DNA of 64,000 nucleotides from Saprospiraceae bacterium. GTDB taxonomy: Bacteria; Bacteroidota; Bacteroidia; Chitinophagales; Saprospiraceae. Location: assembly GCA_020630435.1 (NCBI GenBank), contig JAHDBJ010000017.1:23016-87015 (forward strand), in the 5' to 3' direction. Below, one piece after another: positions 18,465-27,534 of this stretch; position 1 is the first letter of the stretch; each line of letters begins with the position of its first letter. The notes below the pieces were generated by a model. It was not told the DNA's origin. It worked only from the letters and a program-made list of their open reading frames with translations, and ran no database searches. The translations under genes and the position numbers were made by a program.

Positions 18465-20408
18465 ATGAGAAAGTTATTAATATTTTTATTTCCTATAATA
18501 TATATTACTTCTTGTACACAGACTAATACTACAGAAGACCACAGCAATGGTCATTCTGGTGCGGAGATTGATGTAGAAGGTGAAAAGAAAGCCTTTGAAC
18601 ACCTCGTTCCTAAACACAAAAAACTTACTGCTAGCCCTCAAAAGGTGGACAAACCCAGAGTCGAACCATCATCTTGGTGGACAGGCATGGCAAATCCTGT
18701 TGTAGAGTTGATAGTCCACGATAATAATATCAAAGATCACAAGGTAAGCGTTAATCAATCGGGCGTTTCTATTAAAAAAGTCACTAAAGCTGAAAATCCG
18801 AACTACCTTTTTGTAGAAGTTAATATTAGTCCAAGTGCAAAAACAGGCAAATTCCCAATTGTACTGACCAAAGGTGGAGATAAAAGGGAGTATCCTTTTG
18901 AACTAAATATTCGAAACAAAGGAAAAGATCGAGTACAGGGACTTTCTTCTAAAGACGTTATCTATCTAATCATGCCTGATCGTTTTGCAAATGGAGATGA
19001 AAGCAATGATAGTATAGAGGGAATGAACGAAACGGGCATCAATCGTAATAAAATACTATCTCGTCATGGTGGTGACTTACAGGGGATCATCGATAATTTA
19101 GATTATTTAAAAGATTTGGGTGTGACGGCTTTATGGTTAAATCCCGTCCTAGAAAATGATCAGCCTTACGAATCTTATCATGGCTATGCCACCAGCGATC
19201 ACTATCTAGTTGACCGCCGTTTTGGTACAAACGAAACCTATAAAAAACTCGTAGAAGAAGCCCATAAAAAAGGAATTAAAATCGTGAAGGATATTATTCA
19301 AAATCATTGTGGTGATCAGCATTGGTTTATCAAGGATTTACCTTCAGCAGATTGGGTACACCAATGGGATGATTTTACAAGGACAACCTATCGTGCCCCT
19401 GCCCTACTCGACCCTTATGCCGCCGAAGCAGATCGTACTAAAATGGTGGATGGCTGGTTTGATCACCATATGCCTGACTTGAATCAACAAAATCCACACC
19501 TTGCCAATTACCTAATTCAAAATACCATTTGGTGGGTTGAATATACAGGGTTAGATGGCTTTAGAATTGATACTTATGCCTACCCTGACCTCGCATTTTC
19601 GAAAGAATGGATGGACAGATTACAAGCAGAATTTCCCAACTTGGGTATTTTTGGTGAAACATGGGTACACGGTATTCCGATTCAAAACTTCTTTATTGAA
19701 AAGACAAACCTCCCAGGTGTAACAGACTTTCAAATTTATTATGCTATTAATGATGCCTTAAATAATAATCAAGGATGGACGAGTGGTGCTGCCAAAATAT
19801 ATTATACCCTAGCCCAAGATGTAGAATATAAAGATCCTACTAAAAATGTGGTCTTCTTAGACAACCATGATTTAAGTCGCTTTGCTTCGTCTGTTGGAGG
19901 TGATATGAACAAGTTTAAATCTGGATTAGCTTTCTTATTTACGACTAGAGGGATTCCTATGATTACCTACGGCACAGAACTGATGATGGAAGGTTTAGGT
20001 GGTGGTTTCGGAGAAGGAGGACGTCGAGATTTCCCTGGAGGATGGAAAGACGATAGCGACAATAAATTTACGACTGATGCCCGAAAAGGCAAAGAAGCAG
20101 AAGCCTATAATTTTATTAAAAAATTATTAAACTATCGTAAAAATAATCCTGTACTTGCCACAGGTAAAATGATACAGTTTGTCCCAGAAAATGGTATTTA
20201 TGTGTACTTCCGTTATAATGATAATAAAACAGTTATGATCATTATGAATACACATGAAGAAGGTACAGAGGTTGTTACTCAACGTTACCAAGAAAAAATG
20301 AAAGGCTTTTCGAAAGGAAAAGATATCATAAGCGATGAAGTACTCAATGACATCAATAAATTAAAAGTTGACGGTAAGTCTACGTTGATTCTAGAATTGA
20401 TAAAATAA
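18465..20408 (+). CDS. GH13 alpha-amylase/neopullulanase-like lipoprotein
   Basis: The 647-residue product has a lipobox ending I-T-S-C (cysteine at residue 17). A first beta domain (about 60-155) carries W-W-T-G-M-A-N-P, the mark of the N-terminal domain found in cyclomaltodextrinase-type amylases of Bacteroidota. The GH13 barrel follows, with the nucleophile in D-G-F-R-I-D-T, the acid Glu in G-E-T-W and the third Asp in D-N-H-D-L-S. A C-terminal beta domain closes the chain. It resembles the SusA neopullulanase class and probably works in the periplasm or at the outer membrane on dextrins. It is the last gene of the glucan module. Confidence 0.9.
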   Translation: MRKLLIFLFPIIYITSCTQTNTTEDHSNGHSGAEIDVEGEKKAFEHLVPKHKKLTASPQKVDKPRVEPSSWWTGMANPVVELIVHDNNIKDHKVSVNQSGVSIKKVTKAENPNYLFVEVNISPSAKTGKFPIVLTKGGDKREYPFELNIRNKGKDRVQGLSSKDVIYLIMPDRFANGDESNDSIEGMNETGINRNKILSRHGGDLQGIIDNLDYLKDLGVTALWLNPVLENDQPYESYHGYATSDHYLVDRRFGTNETYKKLVEEAHKKGIKIVKDIIQNHCGDQHWFIKDLPSADWVHQWDDFTRTTYRAPALLDPYAAEADRTKMVDGWFDHHMPDLNQQNPHLANYLIQNTIWWVEYTGLDGFRIDTYAYPDLAFSKEWMDRLQAEFPNLGIFGETWVHGIPIQNFFIEKTNLPGVTDFQIYYAINDALNNNQGWTSGAAKIYYTLAQDVEYKDPTKNVVFLDNHDLSRFASSVGGDMNKFKSGLAFLFTTRGIPMITYGTELMMEGLGGGFGEGGRRDFPGGWKDDSDNKFTTDARKGKEAEAYNFIKKLLNYRKNNPVLATGKMIQFVPENGIYVYFRYNDNKTVMIIMNTHEEGTEVVTQRYQEKMKGFSKGKDIISDEVLNDINKLKVDGKSTLILELIK

Positions 20409-20492
20409 TCTTTCAACGATTTTTATAATACGAAATCTACTTGAACAAAAGGTAAAAGATAAAGCAATATAAATAGGTTTACCTAATTATCC

Positions 20493-20660
20493 TATAGAAG
20501 CTGTTCAATAATTGGCTGCTGAGCTTATTAAAATTAAATTTTTGTTTCCATTGCGCTTTTTTAAAGCTGCATAGCCGAGCTACGGAGCGATGAAAAAGTA
20601 AAAATCGAAGCAAAAAGGCTTTTTCAGAAGCCCCTAAGCTATTTTTGAACAACTTCATAG
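20493..20660. mobile_element. MITE-like element with imperfect terminal inverted repeats
   Basis: The left end, TATAGAAGCTGTTCAATAAT at 20493-20512, matches the reverse complement of the right end, ATTTTTGAACAACTTCATA at about 20641-20659. The shared core is GAAG(C/T)TGTTCAA(T/A)AAT. The 168-base interior has no transposase frame. It is GC-richer than its flanks and contains the palindrome GCTTTTTTAAAGC. Similar end sequences occur at 23885, 37395 and 58976. It is probably a non-autonomous derivative of an insertion sequence not present in the window. No clear target-site duplication is seen. Confidence 0.55.
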
Positions 20661-21015
20661 TCTTATCTGATATTTGTCCTTTAGTCAAGTAGATTTCTTT
20701 TGTTTTAAGCATCAAAGAGTATCTTTATATTTTAATTCTTCATAACTATTTTTTCATCATAACATTTTTTAAACACATAATTTAATTCAAGCATAAATCA
20801 TTTATTATCAATTGATTAAGTATTAAATATTTCTTTTGAAAAGAAAAAAAAATTAATTTTTAAAAAAACAATAATAAAGTCCCTTATTATTTAAAAAAAA
20901 GAAACCACAAAATAATTGATTATCAATACTTTATGTATTAATCTAATCATTTAAAGTATCGTTTTAAATATAAAAAAATATAAAATTTCAATTATATTAC
21001 AATCCGTATCCAGCC

Positions 21016-21023
21016 TAACTTTG
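21016..21023 (+). promoter_or_regulatory. Bacteroidota-type -7 element (TAACTTTG)
   Basis: TAACTTTG is an exact TAnnTTTG match about 95 bases before the M43 protease start at 21119. No clear -33 element stands at the usual spacing. It is the best promoter candidate in the gap. Confidence 0.5.
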
Positions 21024-21118
21024 TATAGTTTTTAGCCCCATTTAAGATAAACACACAACTTAACTACTACTTGTTTTTAAAAGAACTTTTTTACTTATCA
21101 AATAATAATACTTATCTA

Positions 21119-22777
21119 ATGAAGACTATTTCCAAATTATTTCTTTTAGTAATTCTTTCCTTAACATTTGTTGCCAATGTTCAAAGCCAACGTACTTGTG
21201 GCAGTATGGAGCATTTAGAAATGCAAGAATTACAAAATCCTGGTGTGATAGACCAAATGAATCAAATTGAAACATTTACACGTGAGTATCAAAATCGTCC
21301 AGATGCTAATAGAAATGGAGGTGTTATTACTATTCCTGTAGTTGTACACGTTGTATATAGAACGAACTCTGAAAATATTAGTGATGCACAAGTACTTTCT
21401 CAAATTGATGTTTTAAATGAAGATTTTCGTCGTACAAACTCTGATGCAAACAATCAATGGTCTCAAGCAGCAGACACAGAAATAGAATTCTGTATGGCAA
21501 CTGTTGATCCTAATGGAAATGCTACAGATGGTATTAATAGAGTACAAACAGGAAAACGTTCTTTTAGAACAAATGATGATGTAAAGAAAACAAATAAAGG
21601 TGGAGTTGATGCATGGCCAACTGATCAGTACCTTAATATTTGGGTATGTAACTTAGCAAATGGTATTTTAGGATATGCTCAATTTCCTGGTGGTGCTGCT
21701 TCTACAGATGGTGTAGTATGTTTATACAACGCTTTTGGTCGTGTAGGAACACTTAACTCAACTTATAATTTAGGAAGAACAACAACACACGAAGTTGGAC
21801 ACTGGTTAAACCTTCGTCACATTTGGGGAGATGGCGGATGTAGCGTAGATGATTATGTGAGTGATACTCCAGTTTCTGATGGTGCTAACTATGGTTGTGC
21901 TTCGGGACATGTATCTTGTAGTACAGTTGACATGGTTGAAAACTATATGGATTATTCTGATGATGCTTGTATGAACTTATTTACATCAGGTCAAAAAACT
22001 CGTATGAGAGCGTTATTTGCTGCTGGTGGTTTTAGAGCATCTTTGGCTAGTTCTACTGCTTGTAGCGGAAGCGGCGGTGGAGGCGGTGGAGGTTCTACTC
22101 CAACTTGTGACGATGGTGTACAAAATGGTGATGAGACAGGTGTAGATTGTGGTGGTTCTTGTTCTCCATGTGATACTGGAGGTGGCGGTGGTGGAACTGG
22201 TAGCTGTGATGTACCAACTGGACTTTATAGTACTGCAAGGAAAGGAGGAAGAGAAGCAAGACTTTCATGGGATGCTGTTGGAGCAGCGAATAGCTATACA
22301 GTAAGATTGCGTCAGGCAGGTGCAAGTACTTGGAACTCTGCTACAGCAACAGGCACATCTATCGATGCTACTGGTTTAACGAAAGGTGCAACTTATGAGT
22401 GGGGTGTTAGCTCTGATTGTGGCTCTGAAACAAGTGCATTTGCTTCTGCAACATTTGTAGCAGGTACTTCTGGAAGAGAAGAAGATAAATTTACTAATGT
22501 TACTTTATATCCAAACCCAGCAAGTGATTTCTTAACCGTAACATTCGACTTCGCTACTTATCAAGAAGGAGACATTCACTTAGGCAAGTCTACAACTGAA
22601 ACTTTAGACATTCAAGTTTTAGACTTATACGGTAAGACTATCAGCAGTTTCTCTGTTGTTGATGTTGAAGGAAGTACTGATATTGATGTAAGCACTTTTG
22701 CTTCGGGTATGTACTTCTTAAGAATCACAAATGAGCACAATGACGTACAAGTTGAGCGATTCATTGTCAACAAGTAA
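21119..22777 (+). CDS. M43 family (pappalysin-like) metalloprotease with T9SS sorting domain
   Basis: I place the start at 21119, which opens on a clean signal peptide (M-K-T-I-S-K-L-F). An in-frame ATG 16 codons earlier would spoil it. The 552-residue protein has an M43 zinc site H224-E225-V-G-H228-W-L-N-L-R-H234 and a Met-turn region (N-Y-M-D-Y). A cysteine-rich C-D-D-G-V-Q-N-G-D-E-T-G segment sits between two poly-glycine linkers. It is followed by a fibronectin-like domain and a type A T9SS sorting domain (L-Y-P-N-P-A-S to the C-terminus). It should be exported across the outer membrane by the type IX system. Confidence 0.92.
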   Translation: MKTISKLFLLVILSLTFVANVQSQRTCGSMEHLEMQELQNPGVIDQMNQIETFTREYQNRPDANRNGGVITIPVVVHVVYRTNSENISDAQVLSQIDVLNEDFRRTNSDANNQWSQAADTEIEFCMATVDPNGNATDGINRVQTGKRSFRTNDDVKKTNKGGVDAWPTDQYLNIWVCNLANGILGYAQFPGGAASTDGVVCLYNAFGRVGTLNSTYNLGRTTTHEVGHWLNLRHIWGDGGCSVDDYVSDTPVSDGANYGCASGHVSCSTVDMVENYMDYSDDACMNLFTSGQKTRMRALFAAGGFRASLASSTACSGSGGGGGGGSTPTCDDGVQNGDETGVDCGGSCSPCDTGGGGGGTGSCDVPTGLYSTARKGGREARLSWDAVGAANSYTVRLRQAGASTWNSATATGTSIDATGLTKGATYEWGVSSDCGSETSAFASATFVAGTSGREEDKFTNVTLYPNPASDFLTVTFDFATYQEGDIHLGKSTTETLDIQVLDLYGKTISSFSVVDVEGSTDIDVSTFASGMYFLRITNEHNDVQVERFIVNK

Positions 22778-22813
22778 TTTTGATGTGAAGCTTAATATTT
22801 AAAAAGGGTGTAT

Positions 22814-22847
22814 GAAAAATGTCGGGACTTATGTCCCGGCATTTTTT
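22814..22847 (+). terminator. GC-rich rho-independent terminator
   Basis: AATGTCGGGAC (to 22827) pairs with GTCCCGGCATT (from 22832), with one G-U pair and a 4-base loop, and then seven or more T's. It is 36 bases after the protease stop and is the most canonical terminator in the window. Confidence 0.9.
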
Positions 22848-22941
22848 TATTGTTTAAAACCTGATTTTGAATTTTCTCATTATTTTTCTTACGGCTCTTC
22901 TTTACAACACCGAATTACTATATTTTTTAGAATTCAGATAT

Positions 22942-23829
22942 TTATATTTTATTCAAAAATAAAGAGCGAACAATACCATCTGCTACTCCAATTTTAGGAA
23001 CAACAACCTGTTGTATCCCTGTCTTATCCATAACAAAAAGGAATATATCTAAGGCAGGAACAATTACTTCTGCTCTATCTCTATTCAAGTCTTGAAGGTA
23101 TATTCTATCCTCTATCTCCAAAGCTGCTAGCAAATTTCTTTCCTTTCTAAGTGCCTGAATCATTATAGGTTGATAACGCTGATTTCCTGAGCGTTTAAAT
23201 ATTCTATTAATATTACCTCCAGAACCAATCACATTTAAAGGACGTTGTGGAGAAATTTCATTTGACAACCAATTTTCCATTTCTTTCCACACAGCGTCTA
23301 CCACCATATTTTTAAATAAGCGAATAGTCCCAACTTTAAACGAGCGTGAGGCTAATATACCTTCTTGCCCTATTAATGAAATTTCAGTACTACCTCCTCC
23401 AACATCAACATATAAATGATTAAAACGTGTATCTAAATCTTGGCTTAATAAAGCACGATTAGAAAGAATAAGTTGTGCCTCTTCTTGTCCATCAATTATA
23501 TGAATTTCAATACCCGTTTCAGCTAATATCTTTCCAATGACTTCACTTGAATTATCGGCTTCTCGCATTGCTGATGTTGCACAAGCTCGGTAATCCTCTA
23601 CCTCATAAACCTCCATTAATGCTTTAAATGCTCGAATTGCTTTGAAAAGTTTTTCCACATTTTTAGGAGATATTTTCTTTTCTGTAAAGGCATCCATACC
23701 CAAGCGAACAGGAACTCGGTACAGTTTTACTTTTCTAAAGTGAATAATATTCCCTTTTTTATCAGCTTGTATATCTGAAATTAATAATCGAATTGCATTT
23801 GAACCAATGTCTATAGCTGATAAGCGCAT
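22942..23829 (-). CDS. Ppx/GppA family phosphatase (exopolyphosphatase-like)
   Basis: The 295-residue protein belongs to the sugar kinase/HSP70/actin ATPase fold. Phosphate-binding motifs are D-I-G-S-N-A-I-R at residues 6-13 and D-V-G-G-G-S-T-E-I-S near 142, with G-S-G-G-N-I-N-R near 205. It is the short, single-domain form common in Bacteroidota and lacks the C-terminal HD-like region of E. coli Ppx. It would hydrolyse polyphosphate or convert pppGpp to ppGpp; which one is not decidable here. It is transcribed alone, away from the OmpA-type gene. Confidence 0.9.
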   Translation of the reverse strand: MRLSAIDIGSNAIRLLISDIQADKKGNIIHFRKVKLYRVPVRLGMDAFTEKKISPKNVEKLFKAIRAFKALMEVYEVEDYRACATSAMREADNSSEVIGKILAETGIEIHIIDGQEEAQLILSNRALLSQDLDTRFNHLYVDVGGGSTEISLIGQEGILASRSFKVGTIRLFKNMVVDAVWKEMENWLSNEISPQRPLNVIGSGGNINRIFKRSGNQRYQPIMIQALRKERNLLAALEIEDRIYLQDLNRDRAEVIVPALDIFLFVMDKTGIQQVVVPKIGVADGIVRSLFLNKI

Positions 23830-24165
23830 ATACTATTTTTTATTTAAAAAAGAAAGGTAAAGAAATTTAATAGGATAGTATAATAATAGAAGTTGTTTAA
23901 TTCACTACTAGTAGTAATCCTAAATGATTTTATAATCTTGATGCTAAATATAAACTAGAACAAAATGTATCTTAAATTAATAAAATGCGTCATACTAATA
24001 TATCATAGAATAAGGTTGGCTTTATAGTTAAAGGGAGATTAGTTCTCAGATAGGATCTATGTCTATATTCTCTTTTTCTATCTTGGGATTAAAAGAGGAT
24101 ATAATTGTAAAACTTACATATTTTAATTATATTGATATTACTAAAACAAAATGTAACCTTATAAA
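23830..24165. other. Divergent intergenic region
   Basis: This 336-base gap lies between the Ppx/GppA gene and the DUF1508-OmpA gene. It contains a solitary copy of the MITE-end-like sequence, ATAGAAGTTGTTTAA at 23886-23900, without an inverted partner nearby, and then a short CTACTAGTAG palindrome. I see no coding sequence and no exact TAnnTTTG element. Confidence 0.5.
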
Positions 24166-26223
24166 ATGAGATTTTCACTTCAAAATCCATCAGAAGGAAG
24201 ATGGCTTTATGAGCTTCTTTCTGATGATAACCAATCTTTACTACAAGGAATAGATTATCCTTCAAGAGATAATATTGTAAATAGTCTTCAGAATGATGTC
24301 ATCCCTGCACTTAGAGATAAAGCCAACTTTTCAATTAATAATAGAGGAAATAATCCTGTCTTAGAATTACGTTCTGAAACAGGAAAAATCCTAGCACGTA
24401 ATTCGAATATTACATCCTTAGAAAAAGGGAATGCTATTATTGAGAACATTCAAAATGAAGCCTTAAAAACAACCAATTTCAAGGTAGAATTAACGACTAC
24501 TACAACTGTTACAGAGCGCCGAAAACAGTTACTTAATAAAGAACTCCCAACTCCTCCAACAATTGCGGAACTAACCCGATTTTATAATTTTTCATGGCGT
24601 TCAAGTAATCGGAATATAGGTCCAGAGCTTTTTGAAGATAATGGAAAGTATTTCTATGTTTTTAATGATGATAATGGTCGTGCTATTCTATATAGTCGAG
24701 CAATGGATACTGGAGGGAAAAGAAAAACAAATTTAAGAACTGTACTTCGATATGGCTCTAAAGACAAATATTATGAAAGGCTAGAAGACAATGGACAATT
24801 TTTCTTTGTAATACGAACTCCAAATGGGTTTGAAACAGCAAGAAGTCCTATGTTTGATACCATAGCAGAACGTGAAGTCGCTATCCAATATATAATCAAA
24901 AATGCGCCAAATTATAAAGCAGATTATGCAAAAGCAAGTCGTAAAAAAGGACAAGAATATTTTCTAGATCGTCCATCAATAAGTGGACAAAAGGGCTTTG
25001 AAACCTTTAAAAATAATGAAAATAAGAAACATTATTTTCACTTCAATGATGCTAGGGGGAAAGCCGTTTTGTATAGTCAAGGTTATAGAGGTGGTAAGGC
25101 AAGAGATAATGGAATTTTATCTGTACTCAAAAACAGCAAAATCGAAGAGCGCTATCGCATCAAGGAAATAAAAGGAAAATGGCATATTCTTCTTTTAGCT
25201 GGTAACAATACAGAAATAGCTAGAAGTAGAGCGTTTAGTTCGATTAGTGAAGCCGAAGAAATGAAGATATGGTTACTTGGCGCATTGCCCTCTTATGCTG
25301 CACAATATGGTGTTGAATTTGCTCAATCCACAGTAAGAACTGAAACAGAAGTATTTACCTTAGAAAGCGAAATAGAGCAAGACCAAGAACCTGAAATTAT
25401 CGCAACAACTCCTATCATCAAACCAGAGCCAGAAGTTGTTCGTGCAGCAGCTCCAATACCGCCTAAGCGAGAAAAAGTAATCGTCAATACTAAAGAACAT
25501 AAAGTTGAAAGAGAGACAGACATAACAGGGGCAATAGTTGGAGGAAGTAGCGGTGGTTCAGGATGTGCGCTTCCTTGGTGGTTAATGTTATTATTATTGC
25601 TTTTATTGCTATTGGCTTTGTTCTATTGGTGGAAAGGTTGTAATACAGAAAAGACAGTAGTAGATACTAAAAACAAAACAACAATAATTGCAGATACCAT
25701 TGAGAACGAAACAAAAGTTGTAGAAAAAGAACCTATAAAGGAAGAAAAAGCCGTTAAACCTTATGGCCCTACCGCTAGCGAATTAAAATTACGTAGTCAA
25801 CATAATGATGTCATTCGAATAGCAAATTATTTATCGACTGCTGGTTCAACATTCCCCCATCAATTAAAATTAGATGGTATTCGATTTGCTCATAATTCAG
25901 CAAAAATGAATAGAGACTACTTTACAGTGATTGACGACATGGCTAAAATTATGAAAGCCTATCCAAATGTCAAGATGGATATCTATGGTCATATTGATGG
26001 AACAGAATCAGAGTCTTATAACGGTCCTTTTGCTCAAGGTGAACAAATTACCTTATCTCAAATACGAGCAAGGTGCTTGTATAAAAAACTTATAAAAAGA
26101 GGTATTTCAGCCAATCGTTTAAGTTTTAAAGGATTTGGAAATACCAAACCAATAGCAAATAATGATACAGAAGCCAATCGTCGTAAAAATAGAAGAGTTG
26201 AAGTCGTGCTAAAGGGTCGATAG
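24166..26223 (+). CDS. DUF1508-repeat, single-TM, OmpA-domain protein
   Basis: This 685-residue protein has no signal peptide. Residues 1 to about 385 hold a series of related modules of the DUF1508/YegP kind, with patterns like Y-F-Y-V-F-N-D-D-N-G-R-A-I-L-Y-S and F-F-F-V-I-R-T-P-N-G. A linker follows, then one strong membrane helix at about 470-490 bracketed by tryptophans. The C-terminus is an OmpA-like peptidoglycan-binding domain (G-H-I-D-G-T, R-R-K-N-R-R-V-E-V). By topology the DUF1508 part is cytoplasmic and the OmpA part periplasmic, as in MotB. DUF1508 function is unknown. A very strong hairpin terminates the gene. Confidence 0.88.
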   Translation: MRFSLQNPSEGRWLYELLSDDNQSLLQGIDYPSRDNIVNSLQNDVIPALRDKANFSINNRGNNPVLELRSETGKILARNSNITSLEKGNAIIENIQNEALKTTNFKVELTTTTTVTERRKQLLNKELPTPPTIAELTRFYNFSWRSSNRNIGPELFEDNGKYFYVFNDDNGRAILYSRAMDTGGKRKTNLRTVLRYGSKDKYYERLEDNGQFFFVIRTPNGFETARSPMFDTIAEREVAIQYIIKNAPNYKADYAKASRKKGQEYFLDRPSISGQKGFETFKNNENKKHYFHFNDARGKAVLYSQGYRGGKARDNGILSVLKNSKIEERYRIKEIKGKWHILLLAGNNTEIARSRAFSSISEAEEMKIWLLGALPSYAAQYGVEFAQSTVRTETEVFTLESEIEQDQEPEIIATTPIIKPEPEVVRAAAPIPPKREKVIVNTKEHKVERETDITGAIVGGSSGGSGCALPWWLMLLLLLLLLLALFYWWKGCNTEKTVVDTKNKTTIIADTIENETKVVEKEPIKEEKAVKPYGPTASELKLRSQHNDVIRIANYLSTAGSTFPHQLKLDGIRFAHNSAKMNRDYFTVIDDMAKIMKAYPNVKMDIYGHIDGTESESYNGPFAQGEQITLSQIRARCLYKKLIKRGISANRLSFKGFGNTKPIANNDTEANRRKNRRVEVVLKGR

Positions 26224-26769
26224 TATTTGCATAGATGATAACTATATAGAACAAGGGCTGTGATAATATGTATTATGACAGCCCTTGTTCTATATAGTCT
26301 TTCTTTTTAAAAAATAATCTTTTATTTGTTTATTGCTTAAAAAAAGTCTTAGTTAAAGGAGGTAACACTTAAATCCCTGTAATCTTAAACCTACTAGAAT
26401 TTTAAAAGGCAGCTATAGATAATCCAAGCTGCCTAAATCAATGAATAGTTGTGTATGGTTAATAGTTCAAATTATGCATTTCAATTATATTTTATTACAT
26501 TTAATTCATATATCTATAACATATACAATTCAAATATACGTTTTGTGATAAAAGTACATTTAAAAATGTGTTCAATGGTACTATTTCTCTGGTTGACTGT
26601 TCAAAATATATTTTGAAGGTATATTCTACTTACGTAAAAGTTTGTATTCTTAATAAATTCTTAAAAAATCGCTTTTTCGTAAAATTTTCCCAAACTTTAC
26701 ATATAGAATCGTTATACTATTACTACATAAATTACTTTATATACTTTTATTATTGTTTTATATAATATC
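26224..26769. other. 546-base intergenic region
   Basis: The left part holds a long hairpin terminator (26241-26298). A smaller hairpin (AGGCAGCT at 26407-26414 with AGCTGCCT at 26427-26434) lies further right. Between them AAAGGAGGT at 26355-26363 resembles a Shine-Dalgarno core but has no start codon nearby. The rest, to 26769, is AT-rich. It contains a 65-codon frame full of Tyr, Phe and Ile that looks like translated AT-rich DNA. Confidence 0.5.
26241..26298. terminator. Long bidirectional hairpin terminator
   Basis: A 21-base perfect stem (26241-26261 with 26278-26298) includes the GC block AAGGGCTGT. After one G-G mismatch it continues as a 5-base inner stem with an ATGT loop. T-rich sequence follows on the plus strand. 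It lies 17 bases after the OmpA-domain gene stop. Confidence 0.85.
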
Positions 26770-27534
26770 ATGAATACTTTTTACTTAAAAACAATCTTTT
26801 TATTATTAGCCTTAGTTTTTTTCCTAGGGTGTACTGGAGACTACGATTATAGGAAAACACATAATATAAAACATGACCACAGTCATCATCATGATCACCA
26901 TCCTGATCATCATCACCATGAATCAGAAACGGGGCAGAATACTAATATTTCTAAAAGTGAGTTAGAACTATATCATGACAAAGAAAGGGAGCTGTGGCAA
27001 AAACCTAATCTTGTTTTAAAAATGCTTGGCGATATTTCAAATAAAGTAGTCGCTGAAATTGGATCTGCTTCGGGTTATTTTACCTTTCGAATTGCTCAAA
27101 AAGCAAAAAAAACCATTGGCTGTGATATTGATCCTGATGCCATTGATTTCATGGAAAAAGAAAAACGGAAATACCCCGAAGGTTTTAGAAAAAAAATAGA
27201 AACTAGGCTTGCAGAAATTGACGATCCCAAGTTGAAAGATAAAGAGGTTGATGTTGTTGTTCTTGTAAATACATATATTTACATTGGTAAGAATGCAGAA
27301 AGCCGGATTGAATATTTTAATCGATTAAAACGAACTTTTAAAAATGGCGGGATGATATTGATTGTGGACTATAAAAAGAAAAACCTCCCCAAAAATTCCT
27401 TGGCACCTGACATTAGAGTGCGCCTAGCTCTTGGAGAAGTCGAGGAAGAACTTAAAACAGCAGGATATAAAAATATTACAACCAACGATTCTTCATTGAG
27501 TTACCAATATGTTGTAAAAGCCTATGTGGATTAA
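26770..27534 (+). CDS. Class I SAM-dependent methyltransferase-like lipoprotein with histidine cluster
   Basis: The 254-residue protein has a lipoprotein signal ending F-L-G-C (cysteine at residue 21). Between residues 31 and 50 twelve of twenty residues are histidine, mixed with aspartate. This looks like a metal-binding tail between the anchor and the enzyme domain. The domain has SAM motif I, E-I-G-S-A-S-G-Y-F-T-F-R, a motif II acidic end G-C-D-I-D-P-D, and V-V-L-V-N-T. A SAM-type enzyme fixed outside the cytoplasm is odd, because SAM is cytoplasmic. Its stop overlaps the start of a paralogous gene by 11 bases. Confidence 0.85.
   Translation: MNTFYLKTIFLLLALVFFLGCTGDYDYRKTHNIKHDHSHHHDHHPDHHHHESETGQNTNISKSELELYHDKERELWQKPNLVLKMLGDISNKVVAEIGSASGYFTFRIAQKAKKTIGCDIDPDAIDFMEKEKRKYPEGFRKKIETRLAEIDDPKLKDKEVDVVVLVNTYIYIGKNAESRIEYFNRLKRTFKNGGMILIVDYKKKNLPKNSLAPDIRVRLALGEVEEELKTAGYKNITTNDSSLSYQYVVKAYVD

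Larger units (their letters stand above)
20409..21118. other. 710-base intergenic region with MITE-like element
   Basis: Between the GH13 gene and the M43 protease gene lies a non-coding stretch. Its left part holds a short inverted-repeat element (20493-20660) with clearly higher GC than the surroundings. The rest is extremely AT-rich, with several imperfect ATCAATTGAT-like palindromes near 20808 and 20918. A promoter element follows at 21016. The 78-codon frame at 20479-20715 (minus) covers the element and is not convincing as a gene. Confidence 0.6.

Noticed and set aside
20479..20715. 78-codon minus-strand frame
   Set aside because: It lies over the MITE-like element and its edges, has no recognisable domain, and its only hydrophobic stretch comes from the element interior.
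26355..26363. AAAGGAGGT, a Shine-Dalgarno-like core
   Set aside because: No start codon follows at a usable distance, and Bacteroidota genes rarely use this signal. Probably chance.
26568..26765. 65-codon plus-strand frame before the methyltransferase lipoprotein
   Set aside because: Composition (Tyr, Phe, Ile runs) is that of translated AT-rich spacer, and no signal, motif or coupling is seen.
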